Source of the DNA: Desulfobacter sp.
GTDB lineage: Bacteria > Desulfobacterota > Desulfobacteria > Desulfobacterales > Desulfobacteraceae
Direction: 5' to 3'
NCBI GenBank assembly: GCA_028768545.1
Contig: CP054838.1
Coordinates: 2,648,501-2,712,500 of the forward strand
Length of the DNA stretch: 64,000 nt
Shown here: positions 46,113-54,611 of the stretch, piece by piece
Position numbering within the stretch: the first letter of the stretch is position 1
Layout: each line of letters begins with the position of its first letter
The notes under the pieces: generated by a model
The model's database searches: none
The model's input: the letters and a program-made list of their open reading frames with translations, nothing else
Told to the model about the DNA's origin: nothing
Translations under genes and position numbers: made by a program

Positions 46113-46657
46113 CTATTTGAATAAAAGGATAAAATCATTGAAAATTTTTTTAATCTTAAGTTTTTGTTTCAAGGATTCCCATTGATCTGGAAATGCAATC
46201 GGGGCAAATTGAACCTGGGCGGTATAGGGATGACCTTTCAGACTCTTGTCATAGGGGCCAATCTGTAGGTTCATGGGGGTGCAGACCATGCCCTCATAGC
46301 TGAGAATGGTGTCCAGATTATGGGCTGTGACGGATTTTAACCCGTGCTGTTTAAGAATGTTCATGAATGCATTTTTTTTGCCCTGGCCTCAAGGGTGGCG
46401 TTTGAATCCTGGGGTGTGGCGGATACCACATGGGACAAGGGAATTATAGAAAAATTTTCCGGGTCTGCGCCGGTTTCTGCCGGGGTCATGGTGAGCTGGC
46501 TTTTGATTGTTTTATGGTTGGCGTGTTTTATGTCAAGCCGGATATAATAGGTTTTGATTCCGGCAAAGCCCTTGGCCCATAAAGGGTTTGGCGTTGTAAC
46601 CCCCAGAAGGCTGCAAAGGATGGGGTATAGAATGAAAATTTTTAAAAGCCAAGGCAT
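46113..46657 (-). pseudogene. Secreted protein of unknown function, frameshift in an A8 tract
   Basis: The first frame has a signal peptide (LLKIFILYPILCSLLGVTTP) and ends ...TLEARAKKMHS after 98 codons. In the next frame the sequence continues as KKNAFMNILKQHGLKSVTAH, NLDTILSYEGMV and ends in FILLFK. The switch is exactly at GCAAAAAAAATGC (A8; plus-strand T8 at 46372-46379). Adding or dropping one A joins the frames into about 180 codons. I know no family. It sits 16 bases upstream of dacB. Such a tract may also slip during transcription, so full-length protein could still be made at some level. Confidence 0.55.
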
Positions 46658-46861
46658 AGATATTGTATAAGTCTTATATTGTATGGGTTTAAAATTGGGT
46701 TTAATTTTTTTATCTAAAATAAAATGGCTGTTAAACCAGTCAGCCGCTAAAGTTTATGCGGTTTCATGACGATTCGTTTTTAACATGAATAAAGGTTTTG
46801 AATCAATGCTAAAGAAACAGGTTCAAGATTTGTCTAACCTGTAAACGACAAGGAAGGGAAA

Positions 46862-47377
46862 ATGAAAAAACTTTTGGTATTGTCAGTCGGTCTTTTGGTT
46901 TTATTCTTTTACGGTTGCAACACTGGCAGTCAGTCTGTTTCCAGTGCGCCCGGCAGTGTGCTTGATCCTGCCGGCGGCAGTGCAGACAACCATAAAATTG
47001 TTACCTTTTATGTCGCAGGCAAGGGGTTGGAGCCTGAAAACGCCCTTACAAAAGGGGAAGCCGTGCTCATGGCAGAAAGGGCTGCTGTGGCCGACGTATA
47101 CCGGCAGCTGGTGGAAAAGGTCCGCGGCGTTTATGTGGATGCCTTTATGAAGGCGGGCAGGGGCACTGTCAACCATGATGCCATCCAGGTCCATACCCAG
47201 TCCTGGCTCAGGGGAACCGAAGTTATGGAGATCACCCAGGGTGAATACGGGATCACCAATGCAAGGCTTCGGCTGAGGATCAATTTCTCCAAAGAGGGCA
47301 TGGTCTGGTGGCCTGTGGGCATCGGGGAAAATGTCAAACCTGTGGCTGCCTCTACAAGCAACGTTACGGGCGGGTAA
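46862..47377 (+). CDS. LPP20/FlgP-like lipoprotein
   Basis: 171 residues. Lipoprotein signal with lipobox FYGC (MKKLLVLSVGLLVLFFYGCN). The core GEAVLMAERAAVADVYRQLV, EKVRGVYVDAF and TEVMEITQGEYGITNARLRL resembles the LPP20 family, which includes FlgP. Outer-membrane location is inferred. No flagellar gene is adjacent, so the role stays open. Next gene after 88 bases is an OmpA-like protein. Confidence 0.65.
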   Translation: MKKLLVLSVGLLVLFFYGCNTGSQSVSSAPGSVLDPAGGSADNHKIVTFYVAGKGLEPENALTKGEAVLMAERAAVADVYRQLVEKVRGVYVDAFMKAGRGTVNHDAIQVHTQSWLRGTEVMEITQGEYGITNARLRLRINFSKEGMVWWPVGIGENVKPVAASTSNVTGG

Positions 47378-47465
47378 TCTTCATATATACTTTTGATTTA
47401 ATACCATCATCATTAATTCAAGGCCGGCCTGGGTGGCCGACTGTCGTATCATAGGGGGAGATACC

Positions 47466-48392
47466 ATGGATGCGTTGCCGCTAATTGCAAAATTTAGGGC
47501 CAAAATCGTGTGTGTCATGTTTCAGGTGTTGTTCTGCATTGTTCTTTTTTCTGGAAATGCCCATGGGTTTTATGAAAAAAAAGGCTTGAACATAGAGGCC
47601 TATTCCATGGCCGAGCTTAAGGCTGTCATAGATGAGTACCGGATTCAGGCAAAGGTGATCAACAAGCAGATCCAGGATGTTGAAAAAGATCTGGACTGGC
47701 TGGTTCTTAAGATCAATCGGATATCAGATTCTGGAAGAAAAATACCCGCTCAGCTCAAGCATTCAGTCGCCTTAAAAGAAAAAAAAGCAGTCCAGCTGGG
47801 CAAACAGAAAAACCGACTGGAAACCCTTGTGCTTGGGTATGAAAAAGCATATGCGGCAAAGGCCGAGAAGATGGCCCCTAAAAAAATATCCAATATCAAG
47901 GTCAATCCCATTGCCGCGGCAACCACCAAAGTACCGGATGCCTCAATGACCCAGGGTAAAATCTCTGATATTGAGCTTGCCGTCAAAAAAGCAGGGCTTG
48001 AAGACTGGGTTGAAGTTTTAAATGCCGACGGCGGCTGTGCCAAGATCAACAATACCCTGCCCATCCTTTTTTCATCGGGTAGTGCAGTCCTGGCCAAAGA
48101 GTATCAATCCTTTTTAAAAAAACTGGCCTATTTTCTTAAATCCTATGATGTAAAAATCTATGTGAACGGATTTGCAGATCCTGACCCTATTCACACCCCA
48201 AAATATCCCTCCAACCTTGAACTGGGTGCATCACGGGCGGCAAACCTTGTTCATGAAATGGTCAAATACGGCCTGAAACCCGATATTTTTAAAATCGGCA
48301 CCACAGGCGAATACCGCTTTGCTGCAAAAGAGCCTTCCCAAAATAAATCCTTTCAGCGGCGTGCCCAGCTCACCGTGGTCTTTAGCGGATAG
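47466..48392 (+). CDS. OmpA-like periplasmic protein with coiled coil
   Basis: 308 residues: a signal segment (IVCVMFQVLFCIVLFSGNAH), a coiled-coil middle (YRIQAKVINKQIQDVEKDLD; SVALKEKKAVQLGKQKNRLE), then an OmpA/MotB-like peptidoglycan-binding domain (INNTLPILFSSGSAVLAKEY, DVKIYVNGFADPDP, LGASRAANLVHEMVKYGLKP, FQRRAQLTVVF). ATG 47466 has GGGGGAG upstream. Probably works with the lipoprotein just before it. Confidence 0.75.
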   Translation: MDALPLIAKFRAKIVCVMFQVLFCIVLFSGNAHGFYEKKGLNIEAYSMAELKAVIDEYRIQAKVINKQIQDVEKDLDWLVLKINRISDSGRKIPAQLKHSVALKEKKAVQLGKQKNRLETLVLGYEKAYAAKAEKMAPKKISNIKVNPIAAATTKVPDASMTQGKISDIELAVKKAGLEDWVEVLNADGGCAKINNTLPILFSSGSAVLAKEYQSFLKKLAYFLKSYDVKIYVNGFADPDPIHTPKYPSNLELGASRAANLVHEMVKYGLKPDIFKIGTTGEYRFAAKEPSQNKSFQRRAQLTVVFSG

Positions 48393-48414
48393 CTTTATAA
48401 ATTAAATTTTTGCC

Positions 48415-48449
48415 ATTACAGGGTGTTGTTTTTCGCAACATCCTGTAAT
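48415..48449 (+). terminator. Terminator after the OmpA-like gene
   Basis: ATTACAGG-G-TGTTG / CAACA-T-CCTGTAAT stem, then TTGTTTTAAT. Confidence 0.7.
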
Positions 48450-48535
48450 TGTTTTAATATGATGCCTGCTTGATGCGAATTGATTTGTAAACGGAATTTA
48501 ATGACTCAATTTCGGTGTTTATTATCTGAAAATCC

Positions 48536-48564
48536 TTGACCTTAACCCCTGTTTGTCCTATAAG
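48536..48564 (+). promoter_or_regulatory. Promoter of the EPS MarR regulator
   Basis: TTGACC (48536-48541), 17-base spacer, TATAAG (48559-48564), only 8 bases before ATG, so the mRNA has a very short leader or is leaderless. Confidence 0.65.
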
Positions 48565-48572
48565 TTCAATCC

Positions 48573-48959
48573 ATGAACGCTCCGTTAGACGATGAAATCA
48601 GATTTAAATTGCTCACGCTTTTAAAAGACGAACCTAAACTCACCCAGAGGGAAATGAATCAGCTCATGGGTATCAGTTTGGGTCGACTCAATTTTTGCGT
48701 TTCCGCCCTTGCTCAAAAAGGGCTGATACGGATTGAGCGATTTAAAAATAATTCAAATAAACCTGGATACTTGTATCAGATCACACCCTCTGGACTTAAG
48801 GATCTTGCCCATCTGACCGTTAATTTTTTGCAGCTTAAGCTCAAAGAATACGAGCAGATTAAAAAAGAGATAAAAAAACTGTCCGAACAGGTGAGCAAGA
48901 TGGATTCCCAGTTGTGTGATGACCCTGAATTATTGAGTGATTTGAAAAAGATCACCTGA
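48573..48959 (+). CDS. EPS-associated MarR-family regulator
   Basis: 128 residues: DDEIRFKLLTLLKDEPKLTQ, REMNQLMGISLGRLNFCVSA, LAQKGLIRIERFKNNSNKPG, YLYQITPSGLKDLAHLTVNF, then a coiled tail. This winged-helix protein matches the small MarR-like regulators placed at the head of exopolysaccharide clusters. The following EPS genes are missing: an IS6-type element begins 5 bases after its stop. Confidence 0.8.
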   Translation: MNAPLDDEIRFKLLTLLKDEPKLTQREMNQLMGISLGRLNFCVSALAQKGLIRIERFKNNSNKPGYLYQITPSGLKDLAHLTVNFLQLKLKEYEQIKKEIKKLSEQVSKMDSQLCDDPELLSDLKKIT

Positions 48960-48964
48960 TTTTA

Positions 48965-49801
48965 GGTTCTGTTGCAAAAAATATTTCCAGGACAAAGAGA
49001 TCGTTCAGGCGTAAAATTTACGCAGCATAAGAAAACAGATTTTCGACGAATTCTTTCTGCTTTAAAATTTCTCCCTTCCTGATATTTTTAACTTGTCCTT
49101 TTCTGATCATGTTCATAATTTCATAGCCTTTTAGCGTCCGCCAGGCAGAATGAAATGTCTTGAACCCCATACCAGCTCTGACAAGCTTTTTGATAAACCG
49201 GTGGTCTTGCTCAATAATATTGTTCAGATATTTATTCTGTCTTAGGATACAGTCCTTATTCAGAAGCTTTTTTTCTTTCAAAGCCTTTACAGCCGGAGGA
49301 TATGCAGGATTTCCGTCAACACTCAGAACCCGAGGTCTGGAGCTATTGGAAGCTCGCAGCATCTTTTTAAAAAATCGTTTGGCAGATTCCATATTACGTC
49401 TGCTGCGAAGAAGAAAATCGATGGTATTTCCACGGGAATCGACCGCTCGGTAAAGATACTTCATTTTCCCCCGCACCTTGATATATGTTTCATCAATACG
49501 GTAAGAATCATTTGATTGCCGCAGATACTTCCTGCTTCGCTTTTCCATTTCAGGAGCATAGCGCTGAACCCATCGGTAAATGGTACTGTGATCCACAGAC
49601 AAGCCCCGTTCTTGCATCATCTCTTCCAGATTCCTGTAACTCAGTTGATATCTCAGATACCAGCGAACATTCAACAGGATGATTTCTTTTTCATAATGAC
49701 GCCACTTGAAAGGGTTTTCATTTTTCATACTATCTCTCTGCAAACAAATTAGTGCCAAAACGGACTTGTATCAGACATTAATAATTTTTTGCAACAGAAC
49801 C
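48965..49801 (-). mobile_element. IS6-family element (837 bp)
   Basis: Terminal inverted repeats GGTTCTGTTGCAAAAAAT (48965-48982) and the inverted copy ending at 49801. The flanks (TGATTTTA left, GTTGTTTC right) do not match, so there is no 8-bp target duplication. That is what an IS6-mediated deletion leaves. The right flank enters directly into a sugar transferase lacking its N terminus. Confidence 0.88.
49018..49758 (-). CDS. IS6-family transposase
   Basis: 246 residues: NPFKWRHYEKEIILLNVRWY, YRNLEEMMQERGLSVDHSTI, YRIDETYIKVRGKMKYLYRA (first Asp), RPRVLSVDGNPAYPPAVKAL (second Asp) and NNIIEQDHRFIKKLVRAGMG (Glu). Complete, so possibly active. The start could also be at 49728 (MKNENPFKW). 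Confidence 0.92.
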   Translation of the reverse strand: MALICLQRDSMKNENPFKWRHYEKEIILLNVRWYLRYQLSYRNLEEMMQERGLSVDHSTIYRWVQRYAPEMEKRSRKYLRQSNDSYRIDETYIKVRGKMKYLYRAVDSRGNTIDFLLRSRRNMESAKRFFKKMLRASNSSRPRVLSVDGNPAYPPAVKALKEKKLLNKDCILRQNKYLNNIIEQDHRFIKKLVRAGMGFKTFHSAWRTLKGYEIMNMIRKGQVKNIRKGEILKQKEFVENLFSYAA

Positions 49802-49802
49802 G

Positions 49803-50357
49803 TTGTTTCCTTTGCTTTGCCTGATTGCTGTATTGGTAAGGCATAAGCTGGGCACTCCTGTGTTTTTTAAACAGATGCGGCCCGGTCTGAAAGGCAGACC
49901 TTTTGTCATGTATAAATTTAGAACCTTAACCCAGGATATGGATTCCAATGGTCAATTACTGCCGGACGAGAAAAGAATGACTCGGTTTGGTGCAAAGCTC
50001 AGGCAATCGAGTCTTGATGAGCTGCCTGAGCTTATGAATGTGCTCACAGGAGACATGAGTCTTGTGGGGCCACGGCCATTGCTGATGCAGTATCTGGATC
50101 GGTATTCACCTGAGCAGGCAAGACGCCATGACGTCAAACCAGGCATCACAGGCTGGGCCCAGGTCAATGGGCGGAATCTGCTGTCATGGCCTGAAAAATT
50201 CAAACTGGATACCTGGTATGTTGATCATCATCATTTTTTGCTTGATTTAAAAATTTTGTTCCTGACCATGGCCCGTGTATTAAAACCCCAAGGGATCAGC
50301 CAGGAAGGGCAGGTGACCGCAGAAGAGTTTATGGGGAATACAGACCATGGAAAATAG
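49803..50357 (+). pseudogene. Undecaprenyl-phosphate sugar transferase, 5'-truncated
   Basis: The open frame begins right at the IS6 end (TTG TTT CCT). It reads HKLGTPVFFKQMRPGLKGRP, FVMYKFRTLTQDMDSNGQLL, SSLDELPELMNVLTGDMSLV, GPRPLL and GITGWAQVNGRNLLSWPEKF, i.e. the catalytic core of a polyprenyl-phosphate glycosyl-1-phosphate transferase. Such small enzymes have an N-terminal membrane helix before this point, of which only a hydrophobic rest remains. Whether TTG allows a shortened product is open. Overlaps the acyltransferase gene by 11 bases. Confidence 0.75.
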
Positions 50358-50748
50358 ATTTTTAGATTGGACATTCCCGGAAATAGTTGACGGGAAACCA
50401 ACCATTTATAATTGGGTGGTTCAGCATGTTAAAGGCCTGACGCTTGGATTTAAAACAGATATTGGTGCTTTTTCATATATCAATGCAAGATACGGGGTTG
50501 AAATTGGAGATAATGTTCAGATCGGCTCTCATTGTGCCATTTATTCAATTTCAACCATTGATGATAAAAAAGGAAAGGTCATTTTAAATAAAAACTGTTG
50601 TATCGGTAGTCACAGCACAATTATGCCGGGGGTTACCATAGGAAAAAATTCTGTGGTGGGCGCACATAGCTTTATTAATAAGGATGTCCCGGACAATGTG
50701 GTGGCCTGTGGGGTGCCTGTTAAAATAATAAAAAAGGTGGAGAAATAA
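50347..50748 (+). CDS. Hexapeptide-repeat acyltransferase
   Basis: 133 residues with left-handed beta-helix hexapeptide repeats: YGVEIGDNVQIGSHCAIYSI, NKNCCIGSHSTIMPGVTIGK, NSVVGAHSFINKDVPDNVVA and the end CGVPVKIIKKVEK. It resembles N- or O-acetyltransferases of sugar nucleotides; the DegT aminotransferase downstream suggests an amino-sugar acetylation step in polysaccharide synthesis. Confidence 0.8.
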   Translation: MENRFLDWTFPEIVDGKPTIYNWVVQHVKGLTLGFKTDIGAFSYINARYGVEIGDNVQIGSHCAIYSISTIDDKKGKVILNKNCCIGSHSTIMPGVTIGKNSVVGAHSFINKDVPDNVVACGVPVKIIKKVEK

Positions 50749-51632
50749 AATGAAATTTGCTCCATGGCCATATTTTGAAGATGATGAAATTCAGGCGGCA
50801 GTCAATGTGTTGAAATCCGGCAAGGTAAATCAGTGGACCGGAACAGAGGTGACAACCTTTGAAACAGAGTTTTCAGGGTATATCGGGGTGGAATATGGGG
50901 TTGCCCTTGCAAACGGCAGCCTTGCATTGGATTTGGCCCTGAAAGGGTTGGGCATAGGCAAGGGGGATGAAGTGATCGTAACGCCCCGATCTTTTATTGC
51001 CTCTGCAAGCTGTGTGGCCCTCCAAGGCGGTGTGCCGGTGTTTGTGGATGTGGATCCGGTCAGCCAGAATATCACTGCGGATACCATCGTTTCTGCCGTC
51101 ACCCCAAAGACAAAGGCAGTGATTGCGGTGAATCTGGCCGGCTGGCCTTGTGAATTAGGTAAGATAAAGAATTTGTGCGCTGATCATAACCTTTTTCTCA
51201 TAGAGGATTGTGCCCAGGCCCATGGCGCTTCTTACAAGGGCAAAAAAGCGGGCAGCTTCGGGGACTGTGCTGTTTTTTCCTTCTGCCAGGATAAGATCAT
51301 GACAACTGGCGGAGAAGGGGGGCTGCTGGTCACAAACAACAAAGAGCTCTGGGAGCGGGTGTGGAGCTATAAAGACCATGGAAAAGGATATCAGGAATCC
51401 AATACCAGTAAACCTGCATCAAGATTTAAATGGCTTGCCAGCAGCTTGGGTACCAATTGCCGGATGACGGAAATTCAGGCGGCCATGGGCCGGGTGGTCC
51501 TCAAAAAGCTGGATGCCTGGGTTGGAAAAAGACAATCGTTTGCAGGCATGTTTAACGAGGCCTTTTTAAATATTTCCGGGCTCAGGACAACGATACCCAA
51601 TGAGAACATTTTTCATTCATACTATAAATAAT

Positions 51633-52943
51633 CAGTGATGTCCGGTTAGGTTTTTGCTTGCTCAATAATTTTTTGATCTTTGACAATATTGTCCCTGTTT
51701 GAACTATGAGAGCCCTGCTCCTCGCAGCCAAACAGGTCATTTAGAATGGCGGTTCGCAGCTGCCGAACTCTTTTGATCGTGACCTTTTCATTAAACTGTT
51801 TTTGGCAATGGATTGCCAGTAACAGGTAAGTGATAAGGCCGCCAAGAATCTGAACCATAAGGCCGTATTCACTGCGGGCAATGAGATGATATACCTTCAG
51901 ATGTTCTTTCCACCATTTGAAAAAATCCTCAATGGTCCACCGGAGTTTATAAATTGTTGCTATTTGTTCCGCTGTTAAATCATGCCTGTCAGTTGCCACA
52001 TAGTATTTGACGCCAGCAATTTTATAGCCAACAACCCGAACAGGCCTTTTCGTCTGGTTTTGATTCGGAGTACCAAGTTTAACCAGTGCATCATAAAAAA
52101 TGTAGCTGTCGGAAGGGGTCTCGTGGTTATCAATAATTGTTCTTGTTGTCCTGGTTTTTATACGGCAGACAAAATGTTTGCCTTGCTCCTGAAGCAGGTC
52201 AAATTCTTTATGGGATTGATATCCACGATCCATAACACCTGTTTGCCCCTTGGAAAGTATTTTGGGAACAAAAGTGCGTTCAGCGCCGTTGCCTTCAGTC
52301 AAAAAGATTTTGTTTGGGATTCCGTGATTAATGTCAAATCCGCAATGTACTTTGGCTTTTTTACTTCCTTTTCTGTAGTTCGCCCAGTGCATTGAAAGGA
52401 CTGCATTTATGAGACTACCGTCAATGGAAACCAACTCTCCTAACTCGGCGTGTTCACCCGGATGACACTCAAGAGCCTGTTTATAAAGATCCTCAAAGAT
52501 AAATTGCAGTTGTTCGAGTCCCCTGTGATTGATGGCTTCACAGAAACTACTACGGCTGATACCACCGTCTGGCGCAATATTTTCTTTAGCAAAAACATTC
52601 TCCTTGAGATCCTGAATTAAATGTCGGGCAGACTTGTGCTCCTGAAGATGGAAATAAACCAAAGCATTTATCTGGTCTTCGAATGTCATTTTTAAAGGGC
52701 GGTCTCCTCGAGATTGTAATTCCGGTGCTTTTGAAAGTGACTTTATCAGAGGGCACCTGAAATTGTCAAAGTTCAGGGACCGTAGTTGTTTTTTAGGGAC
52801 TGAGATGTGCGTCATTTGAGCTCCTTGAGTTAAGTTTTCAAGGCGCACAAAAATTTTTACGCACATTTGTCAACACAAAACCGACTGTTTTTTCAATGAT
52901 TTTAGATGCTTTTTATATGCAACAACCTAACCGGACACTACTG
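51633..52943 (-). mobile_element. IS4-family element, copy B (1311 bp)
   Basis: Same terminal repeats as copy A, opposite orientation. The flanks are ATAAATAAT (51624-51632) and ATAAATATT (52944-52952), a 9-bp duplication with one later change. It lies inside the DegT gene. Confidence 0.93.
51646..52815 (-). CDS. IS4-family transposase, copy B
   Basis: Intact frame from ATG 52815 (MTHISVPKKQLRS, AAGGAG upstream). The open frame reaches back to 52866 but the Shine-Dalgarno favours 52815. Carries the DDE Asp motifs SIDGSLI and VMDRGYQ and the Y-x2-RW-x-IE-x-FFKWWK block. Where compared it agrees with copy C except His for Tyr near the C terminus. Confidence 0.92.
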   Translation of the reverse strand: MTHISVPKKQLRSLNFDNFRCPLIKSLSKAPELQSRGDRPLKMTFEDQINALVYFHLQEHKSARHLIQDLKENVFAKENIAPDGGISRSSFCEAINHRGLEQLQFIFEDLYKQALECHPGEHAELGELVSIDGSLINAVLSMHWANYRKGSKKAKVHCGFDINHGIPNKIFLTEGNGAERTFVPKILSKGQTGVMDRGYQSHKEFDLLQEQGKHFVCRIKTRTTRTIIDNHETPSDSYIFYDALVKLGTPNQNQTKRPVRVVGYKIAGVKYYVATDRHDLTAEQIATIYKLRWTIEDFFKWWKEHLKVYHLIARSEYGLMVQILGGLITYLLLAIHCQKQFNEKVTIKRVRQLRTAILNDLFGCEEQGSHSSNRDNIVKDQKIIEQAKT

Positions 52944-53055
52944 ATAAATATTATGTGTTCATCAATCTGGAAGCGCTTAAATCTGATTGGGACACCTATC
53001 GGGTTCTCGATGCTTTGAGGGGAAATGGTCTTCCCTGCAATGGAGGAATTTGCCC

Positions 53056-53063
53056 TGAAATGG
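53056..53063 (+). repeat. Target-site duplication of the ISL3 element
   Basis: TGAAATGG at 53056-53063 is repeated at 54430-54437, a perfect 8-bp duplication as ISL3 elements make. Confidence 0.9.
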
Positions 53064-54429
53064 GGTTCATCAGAAAATCGCGTACCTGGACTGAGAAACA
53101 TCACTGGGAAGGCAATAACACAGTAAGGATTTTTATGCTTGAAATGATGGTGTGAACATGATCATGTTCTAATTTTTTTGTGTTATTCGCACAAAATCGG
53201 AGAATGAATTAATGTCCACAAGCTTCATATACCATGCCTTTGGCCTTCGTGACTACTTTTATAAAACAACGCGTTTCATCGGTGGAATAATCACTTTTGA
53301 ACTCATACCAAAACCGGAGGCGGTAAAATGCCCGGAATGTAATTCCAGGTCCGTCACCAGGAAAGGGATTGTGACAAGAGATCTCAGAACAATACCGGTA
53401 GGTTCAAAACCCGTGATTCTCAGGACGGCTATCCAGAGAATTTGGTGTTCGTTCTGTCAATTTGTCCGGCAAATCAAACTATCCTTTGCCCAGGAGGGGA
53501 AAAGCTATACCCGGGCTTTTGAACGGTATGTCTTGGAGTTGTCTCAGTTCATGACAATCAAAGATATTGCCATCCATTTAAGGATCAGCTGGGATACGAT
53601 AAAGCAGATCCAGAAAGAAGACCTGCTGAGGCGTTATCGAAATATCCCCCTTGAGAAAGTCCGGCAGATTGCCATAGATGAAATTTCCATAGGGAAAGGG
53701 CATAAATACTTGACCATCGTGATGGATCTGGAATCCGGTAGAATTCTGCACGTGGGAGAAGGAAAAGGTGGTGAAGCTTTGAAATCTTTTTGGACAAAAG
53801 TGAAAATATCGAAAGCAAAAATCAAAGCCGTCAGCATCGATATGTCCCCGGCATACTTGAGTGCTGTTATTGAAAATCTTTCTGGTTCAGCAATTGTCTT
53901 TGACAGATTTCATGTTGTTAAATTGTTCAATGAGAAACTGTCGGATTTCAGGCGAAAGCTCTACAACCTTCTTGCCAATACCGGGCAACAAAAACTTCTG
54001 AAGGGAGTCCGGTGGCTTTTGTTAAAAAATCCCGAAAACCTCAGTGATGACAAGAAGGAGGCCCAACGGTTAGAAGAAGCATTGAAAATAAATCAGCCGC
54101 TATTGGTAGTCTACTACATGAAAGAGGAACTCAGGCAAATATGGAATCAAAAGAAAAAAGAAACAGCTGAAAAGATAGTCAGCAATTGGATCAATCTGGC
54201 CAATATTTCCAAAATTCCAATGTTGATGAAATTTGCCAAGACCTTGGCTGTGCACAGGCAAAGAATCCTTTCATACTATGATTACAGGATATCTACAGGT
54301 CCTTTAGAAGGGACAAATAACAAGATAAAAACCATGAAACGGAAAGCTTATGGATACAGGGATTCGGAGTTTTTCAGGTTGAAACTTTTGGACCTTCACA
54401 ATAAAAGGTACGCATTAATCGGATGAACC
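53064..54429 (+). mobile_element. ISL3-family element (1366 bp)
   Basis: Ends GGTTCATC (53064) and GATGAACC (54422-54429), extended imperfectly (GGTTCATCAGA / GGTTCATCCGA). Inserted in the DegT gene with an 8-bp duplication. The transposase stop codon lies within the right terminal repeat. Confidence 0.92.
53212..54426 (+). CDS. ISL3-family transposase
   Basis: 404 residues: an N-terminal zinc-finger (VKCPECNSRSVTRKG, WCSFCQFVRQ), then VRQIAIDEISIGKGHKYLTI (first Asp), KIKAVSIDMSPAYLSAVIEN (second Asp), IVFDRFHVVKLFNEKLSDFR and STGPLEGTNNKIKTMKRKAY (Glu). Complete frame, likely functional. Confidence 0.93.
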   Translation: MSTSFIYHAFGLRDYFYKTTRFIGGIITFELIPKPEAVKCPECNSRSVTRKGIVTRDLRTIPVGSKPVILRTAIQRIWCSFCQFVRQIKLSFAQEGKSYTRAFERYVLELSQFMTIKDIAIHLRISWDTIKQIQKEDLLRRYRNIPLEKVRQIAIDEISIGKGHKYLTIVMDLESGRILHVGEGKGGEALKSFWTKVKISKAKIKAVSIDMSPAYLSAVIENLSGSAIVFDRFHVVKLFNEKLSDFRRKLYNLLANTGQQKLLKGVRWLLLKNPENLSDDKKEAQRLEEALKINQPLLVVYYMKEELRQIWNQKKKETAEKIVSNWINLANISKIPMLMKFAKTLAVHRQRILSYYDYRISTGPLEGTNNKIKTMKRKAYGYRDSEFFRLKLLDLHNKRYALIG

Positions 54430-54611
54430 TGAAATGGTCTTTAAAAATTATCCCCATAGAATCTTTGGATCAAGGAATGACAGGCTGCCTGTGGCAAAAC
54501 AGTTGGGCGAAACCTCAATGATGTTTATGGTTCATCCGACCTTGGATGAAACCATGATTCAGTTTGTCATTGACCAGGTTAAAAAGGTTATGGCCAGGGC
54601 GGTCCGATAGG

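Larger units (their letters stand above)
50750..54610 (+). pseudogene. DegT/DnrJ/StrS sugar aminotransferase, split by two insertion sequences
   Basis: Three fragments rebuild one gene of exactly 389 codons when both insertions and their target duplications are removed. Fragment 1 (50750-51632): WPYFEDDEIQAAVNVLKSGK, LIEDCAQAHGASYKGKKAGS, FCQDKIMTTGGEGGLLVTNN (PLP Lys in DKIMTTGEGG), ending HSYYK. Fragment 2 (52944-53063): YYVFINLEALKSDWDTYRVL to GICPEM. Fragment 3 (54430-54610): VFKNYPHRIFGSRNDRLPVA, KQLGETSMMFMVHPTLDETM, ending ARAVR. An IS4-type element split it after fragment 1 and an ISL3-type element after fragment 2. The left IS4 duplication has one base change that gives TAA. The enzyme would have transaminated a nucleotide-linked keto sugar. 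Confidence 0.9.

Noticed and set aside
46658..46861. c-di-GMP (GEMM) riboswitch before the LPP20-like gene
   Set aside because: A few GC-rich stems exist, but the conserved GEMM core bases are absent.
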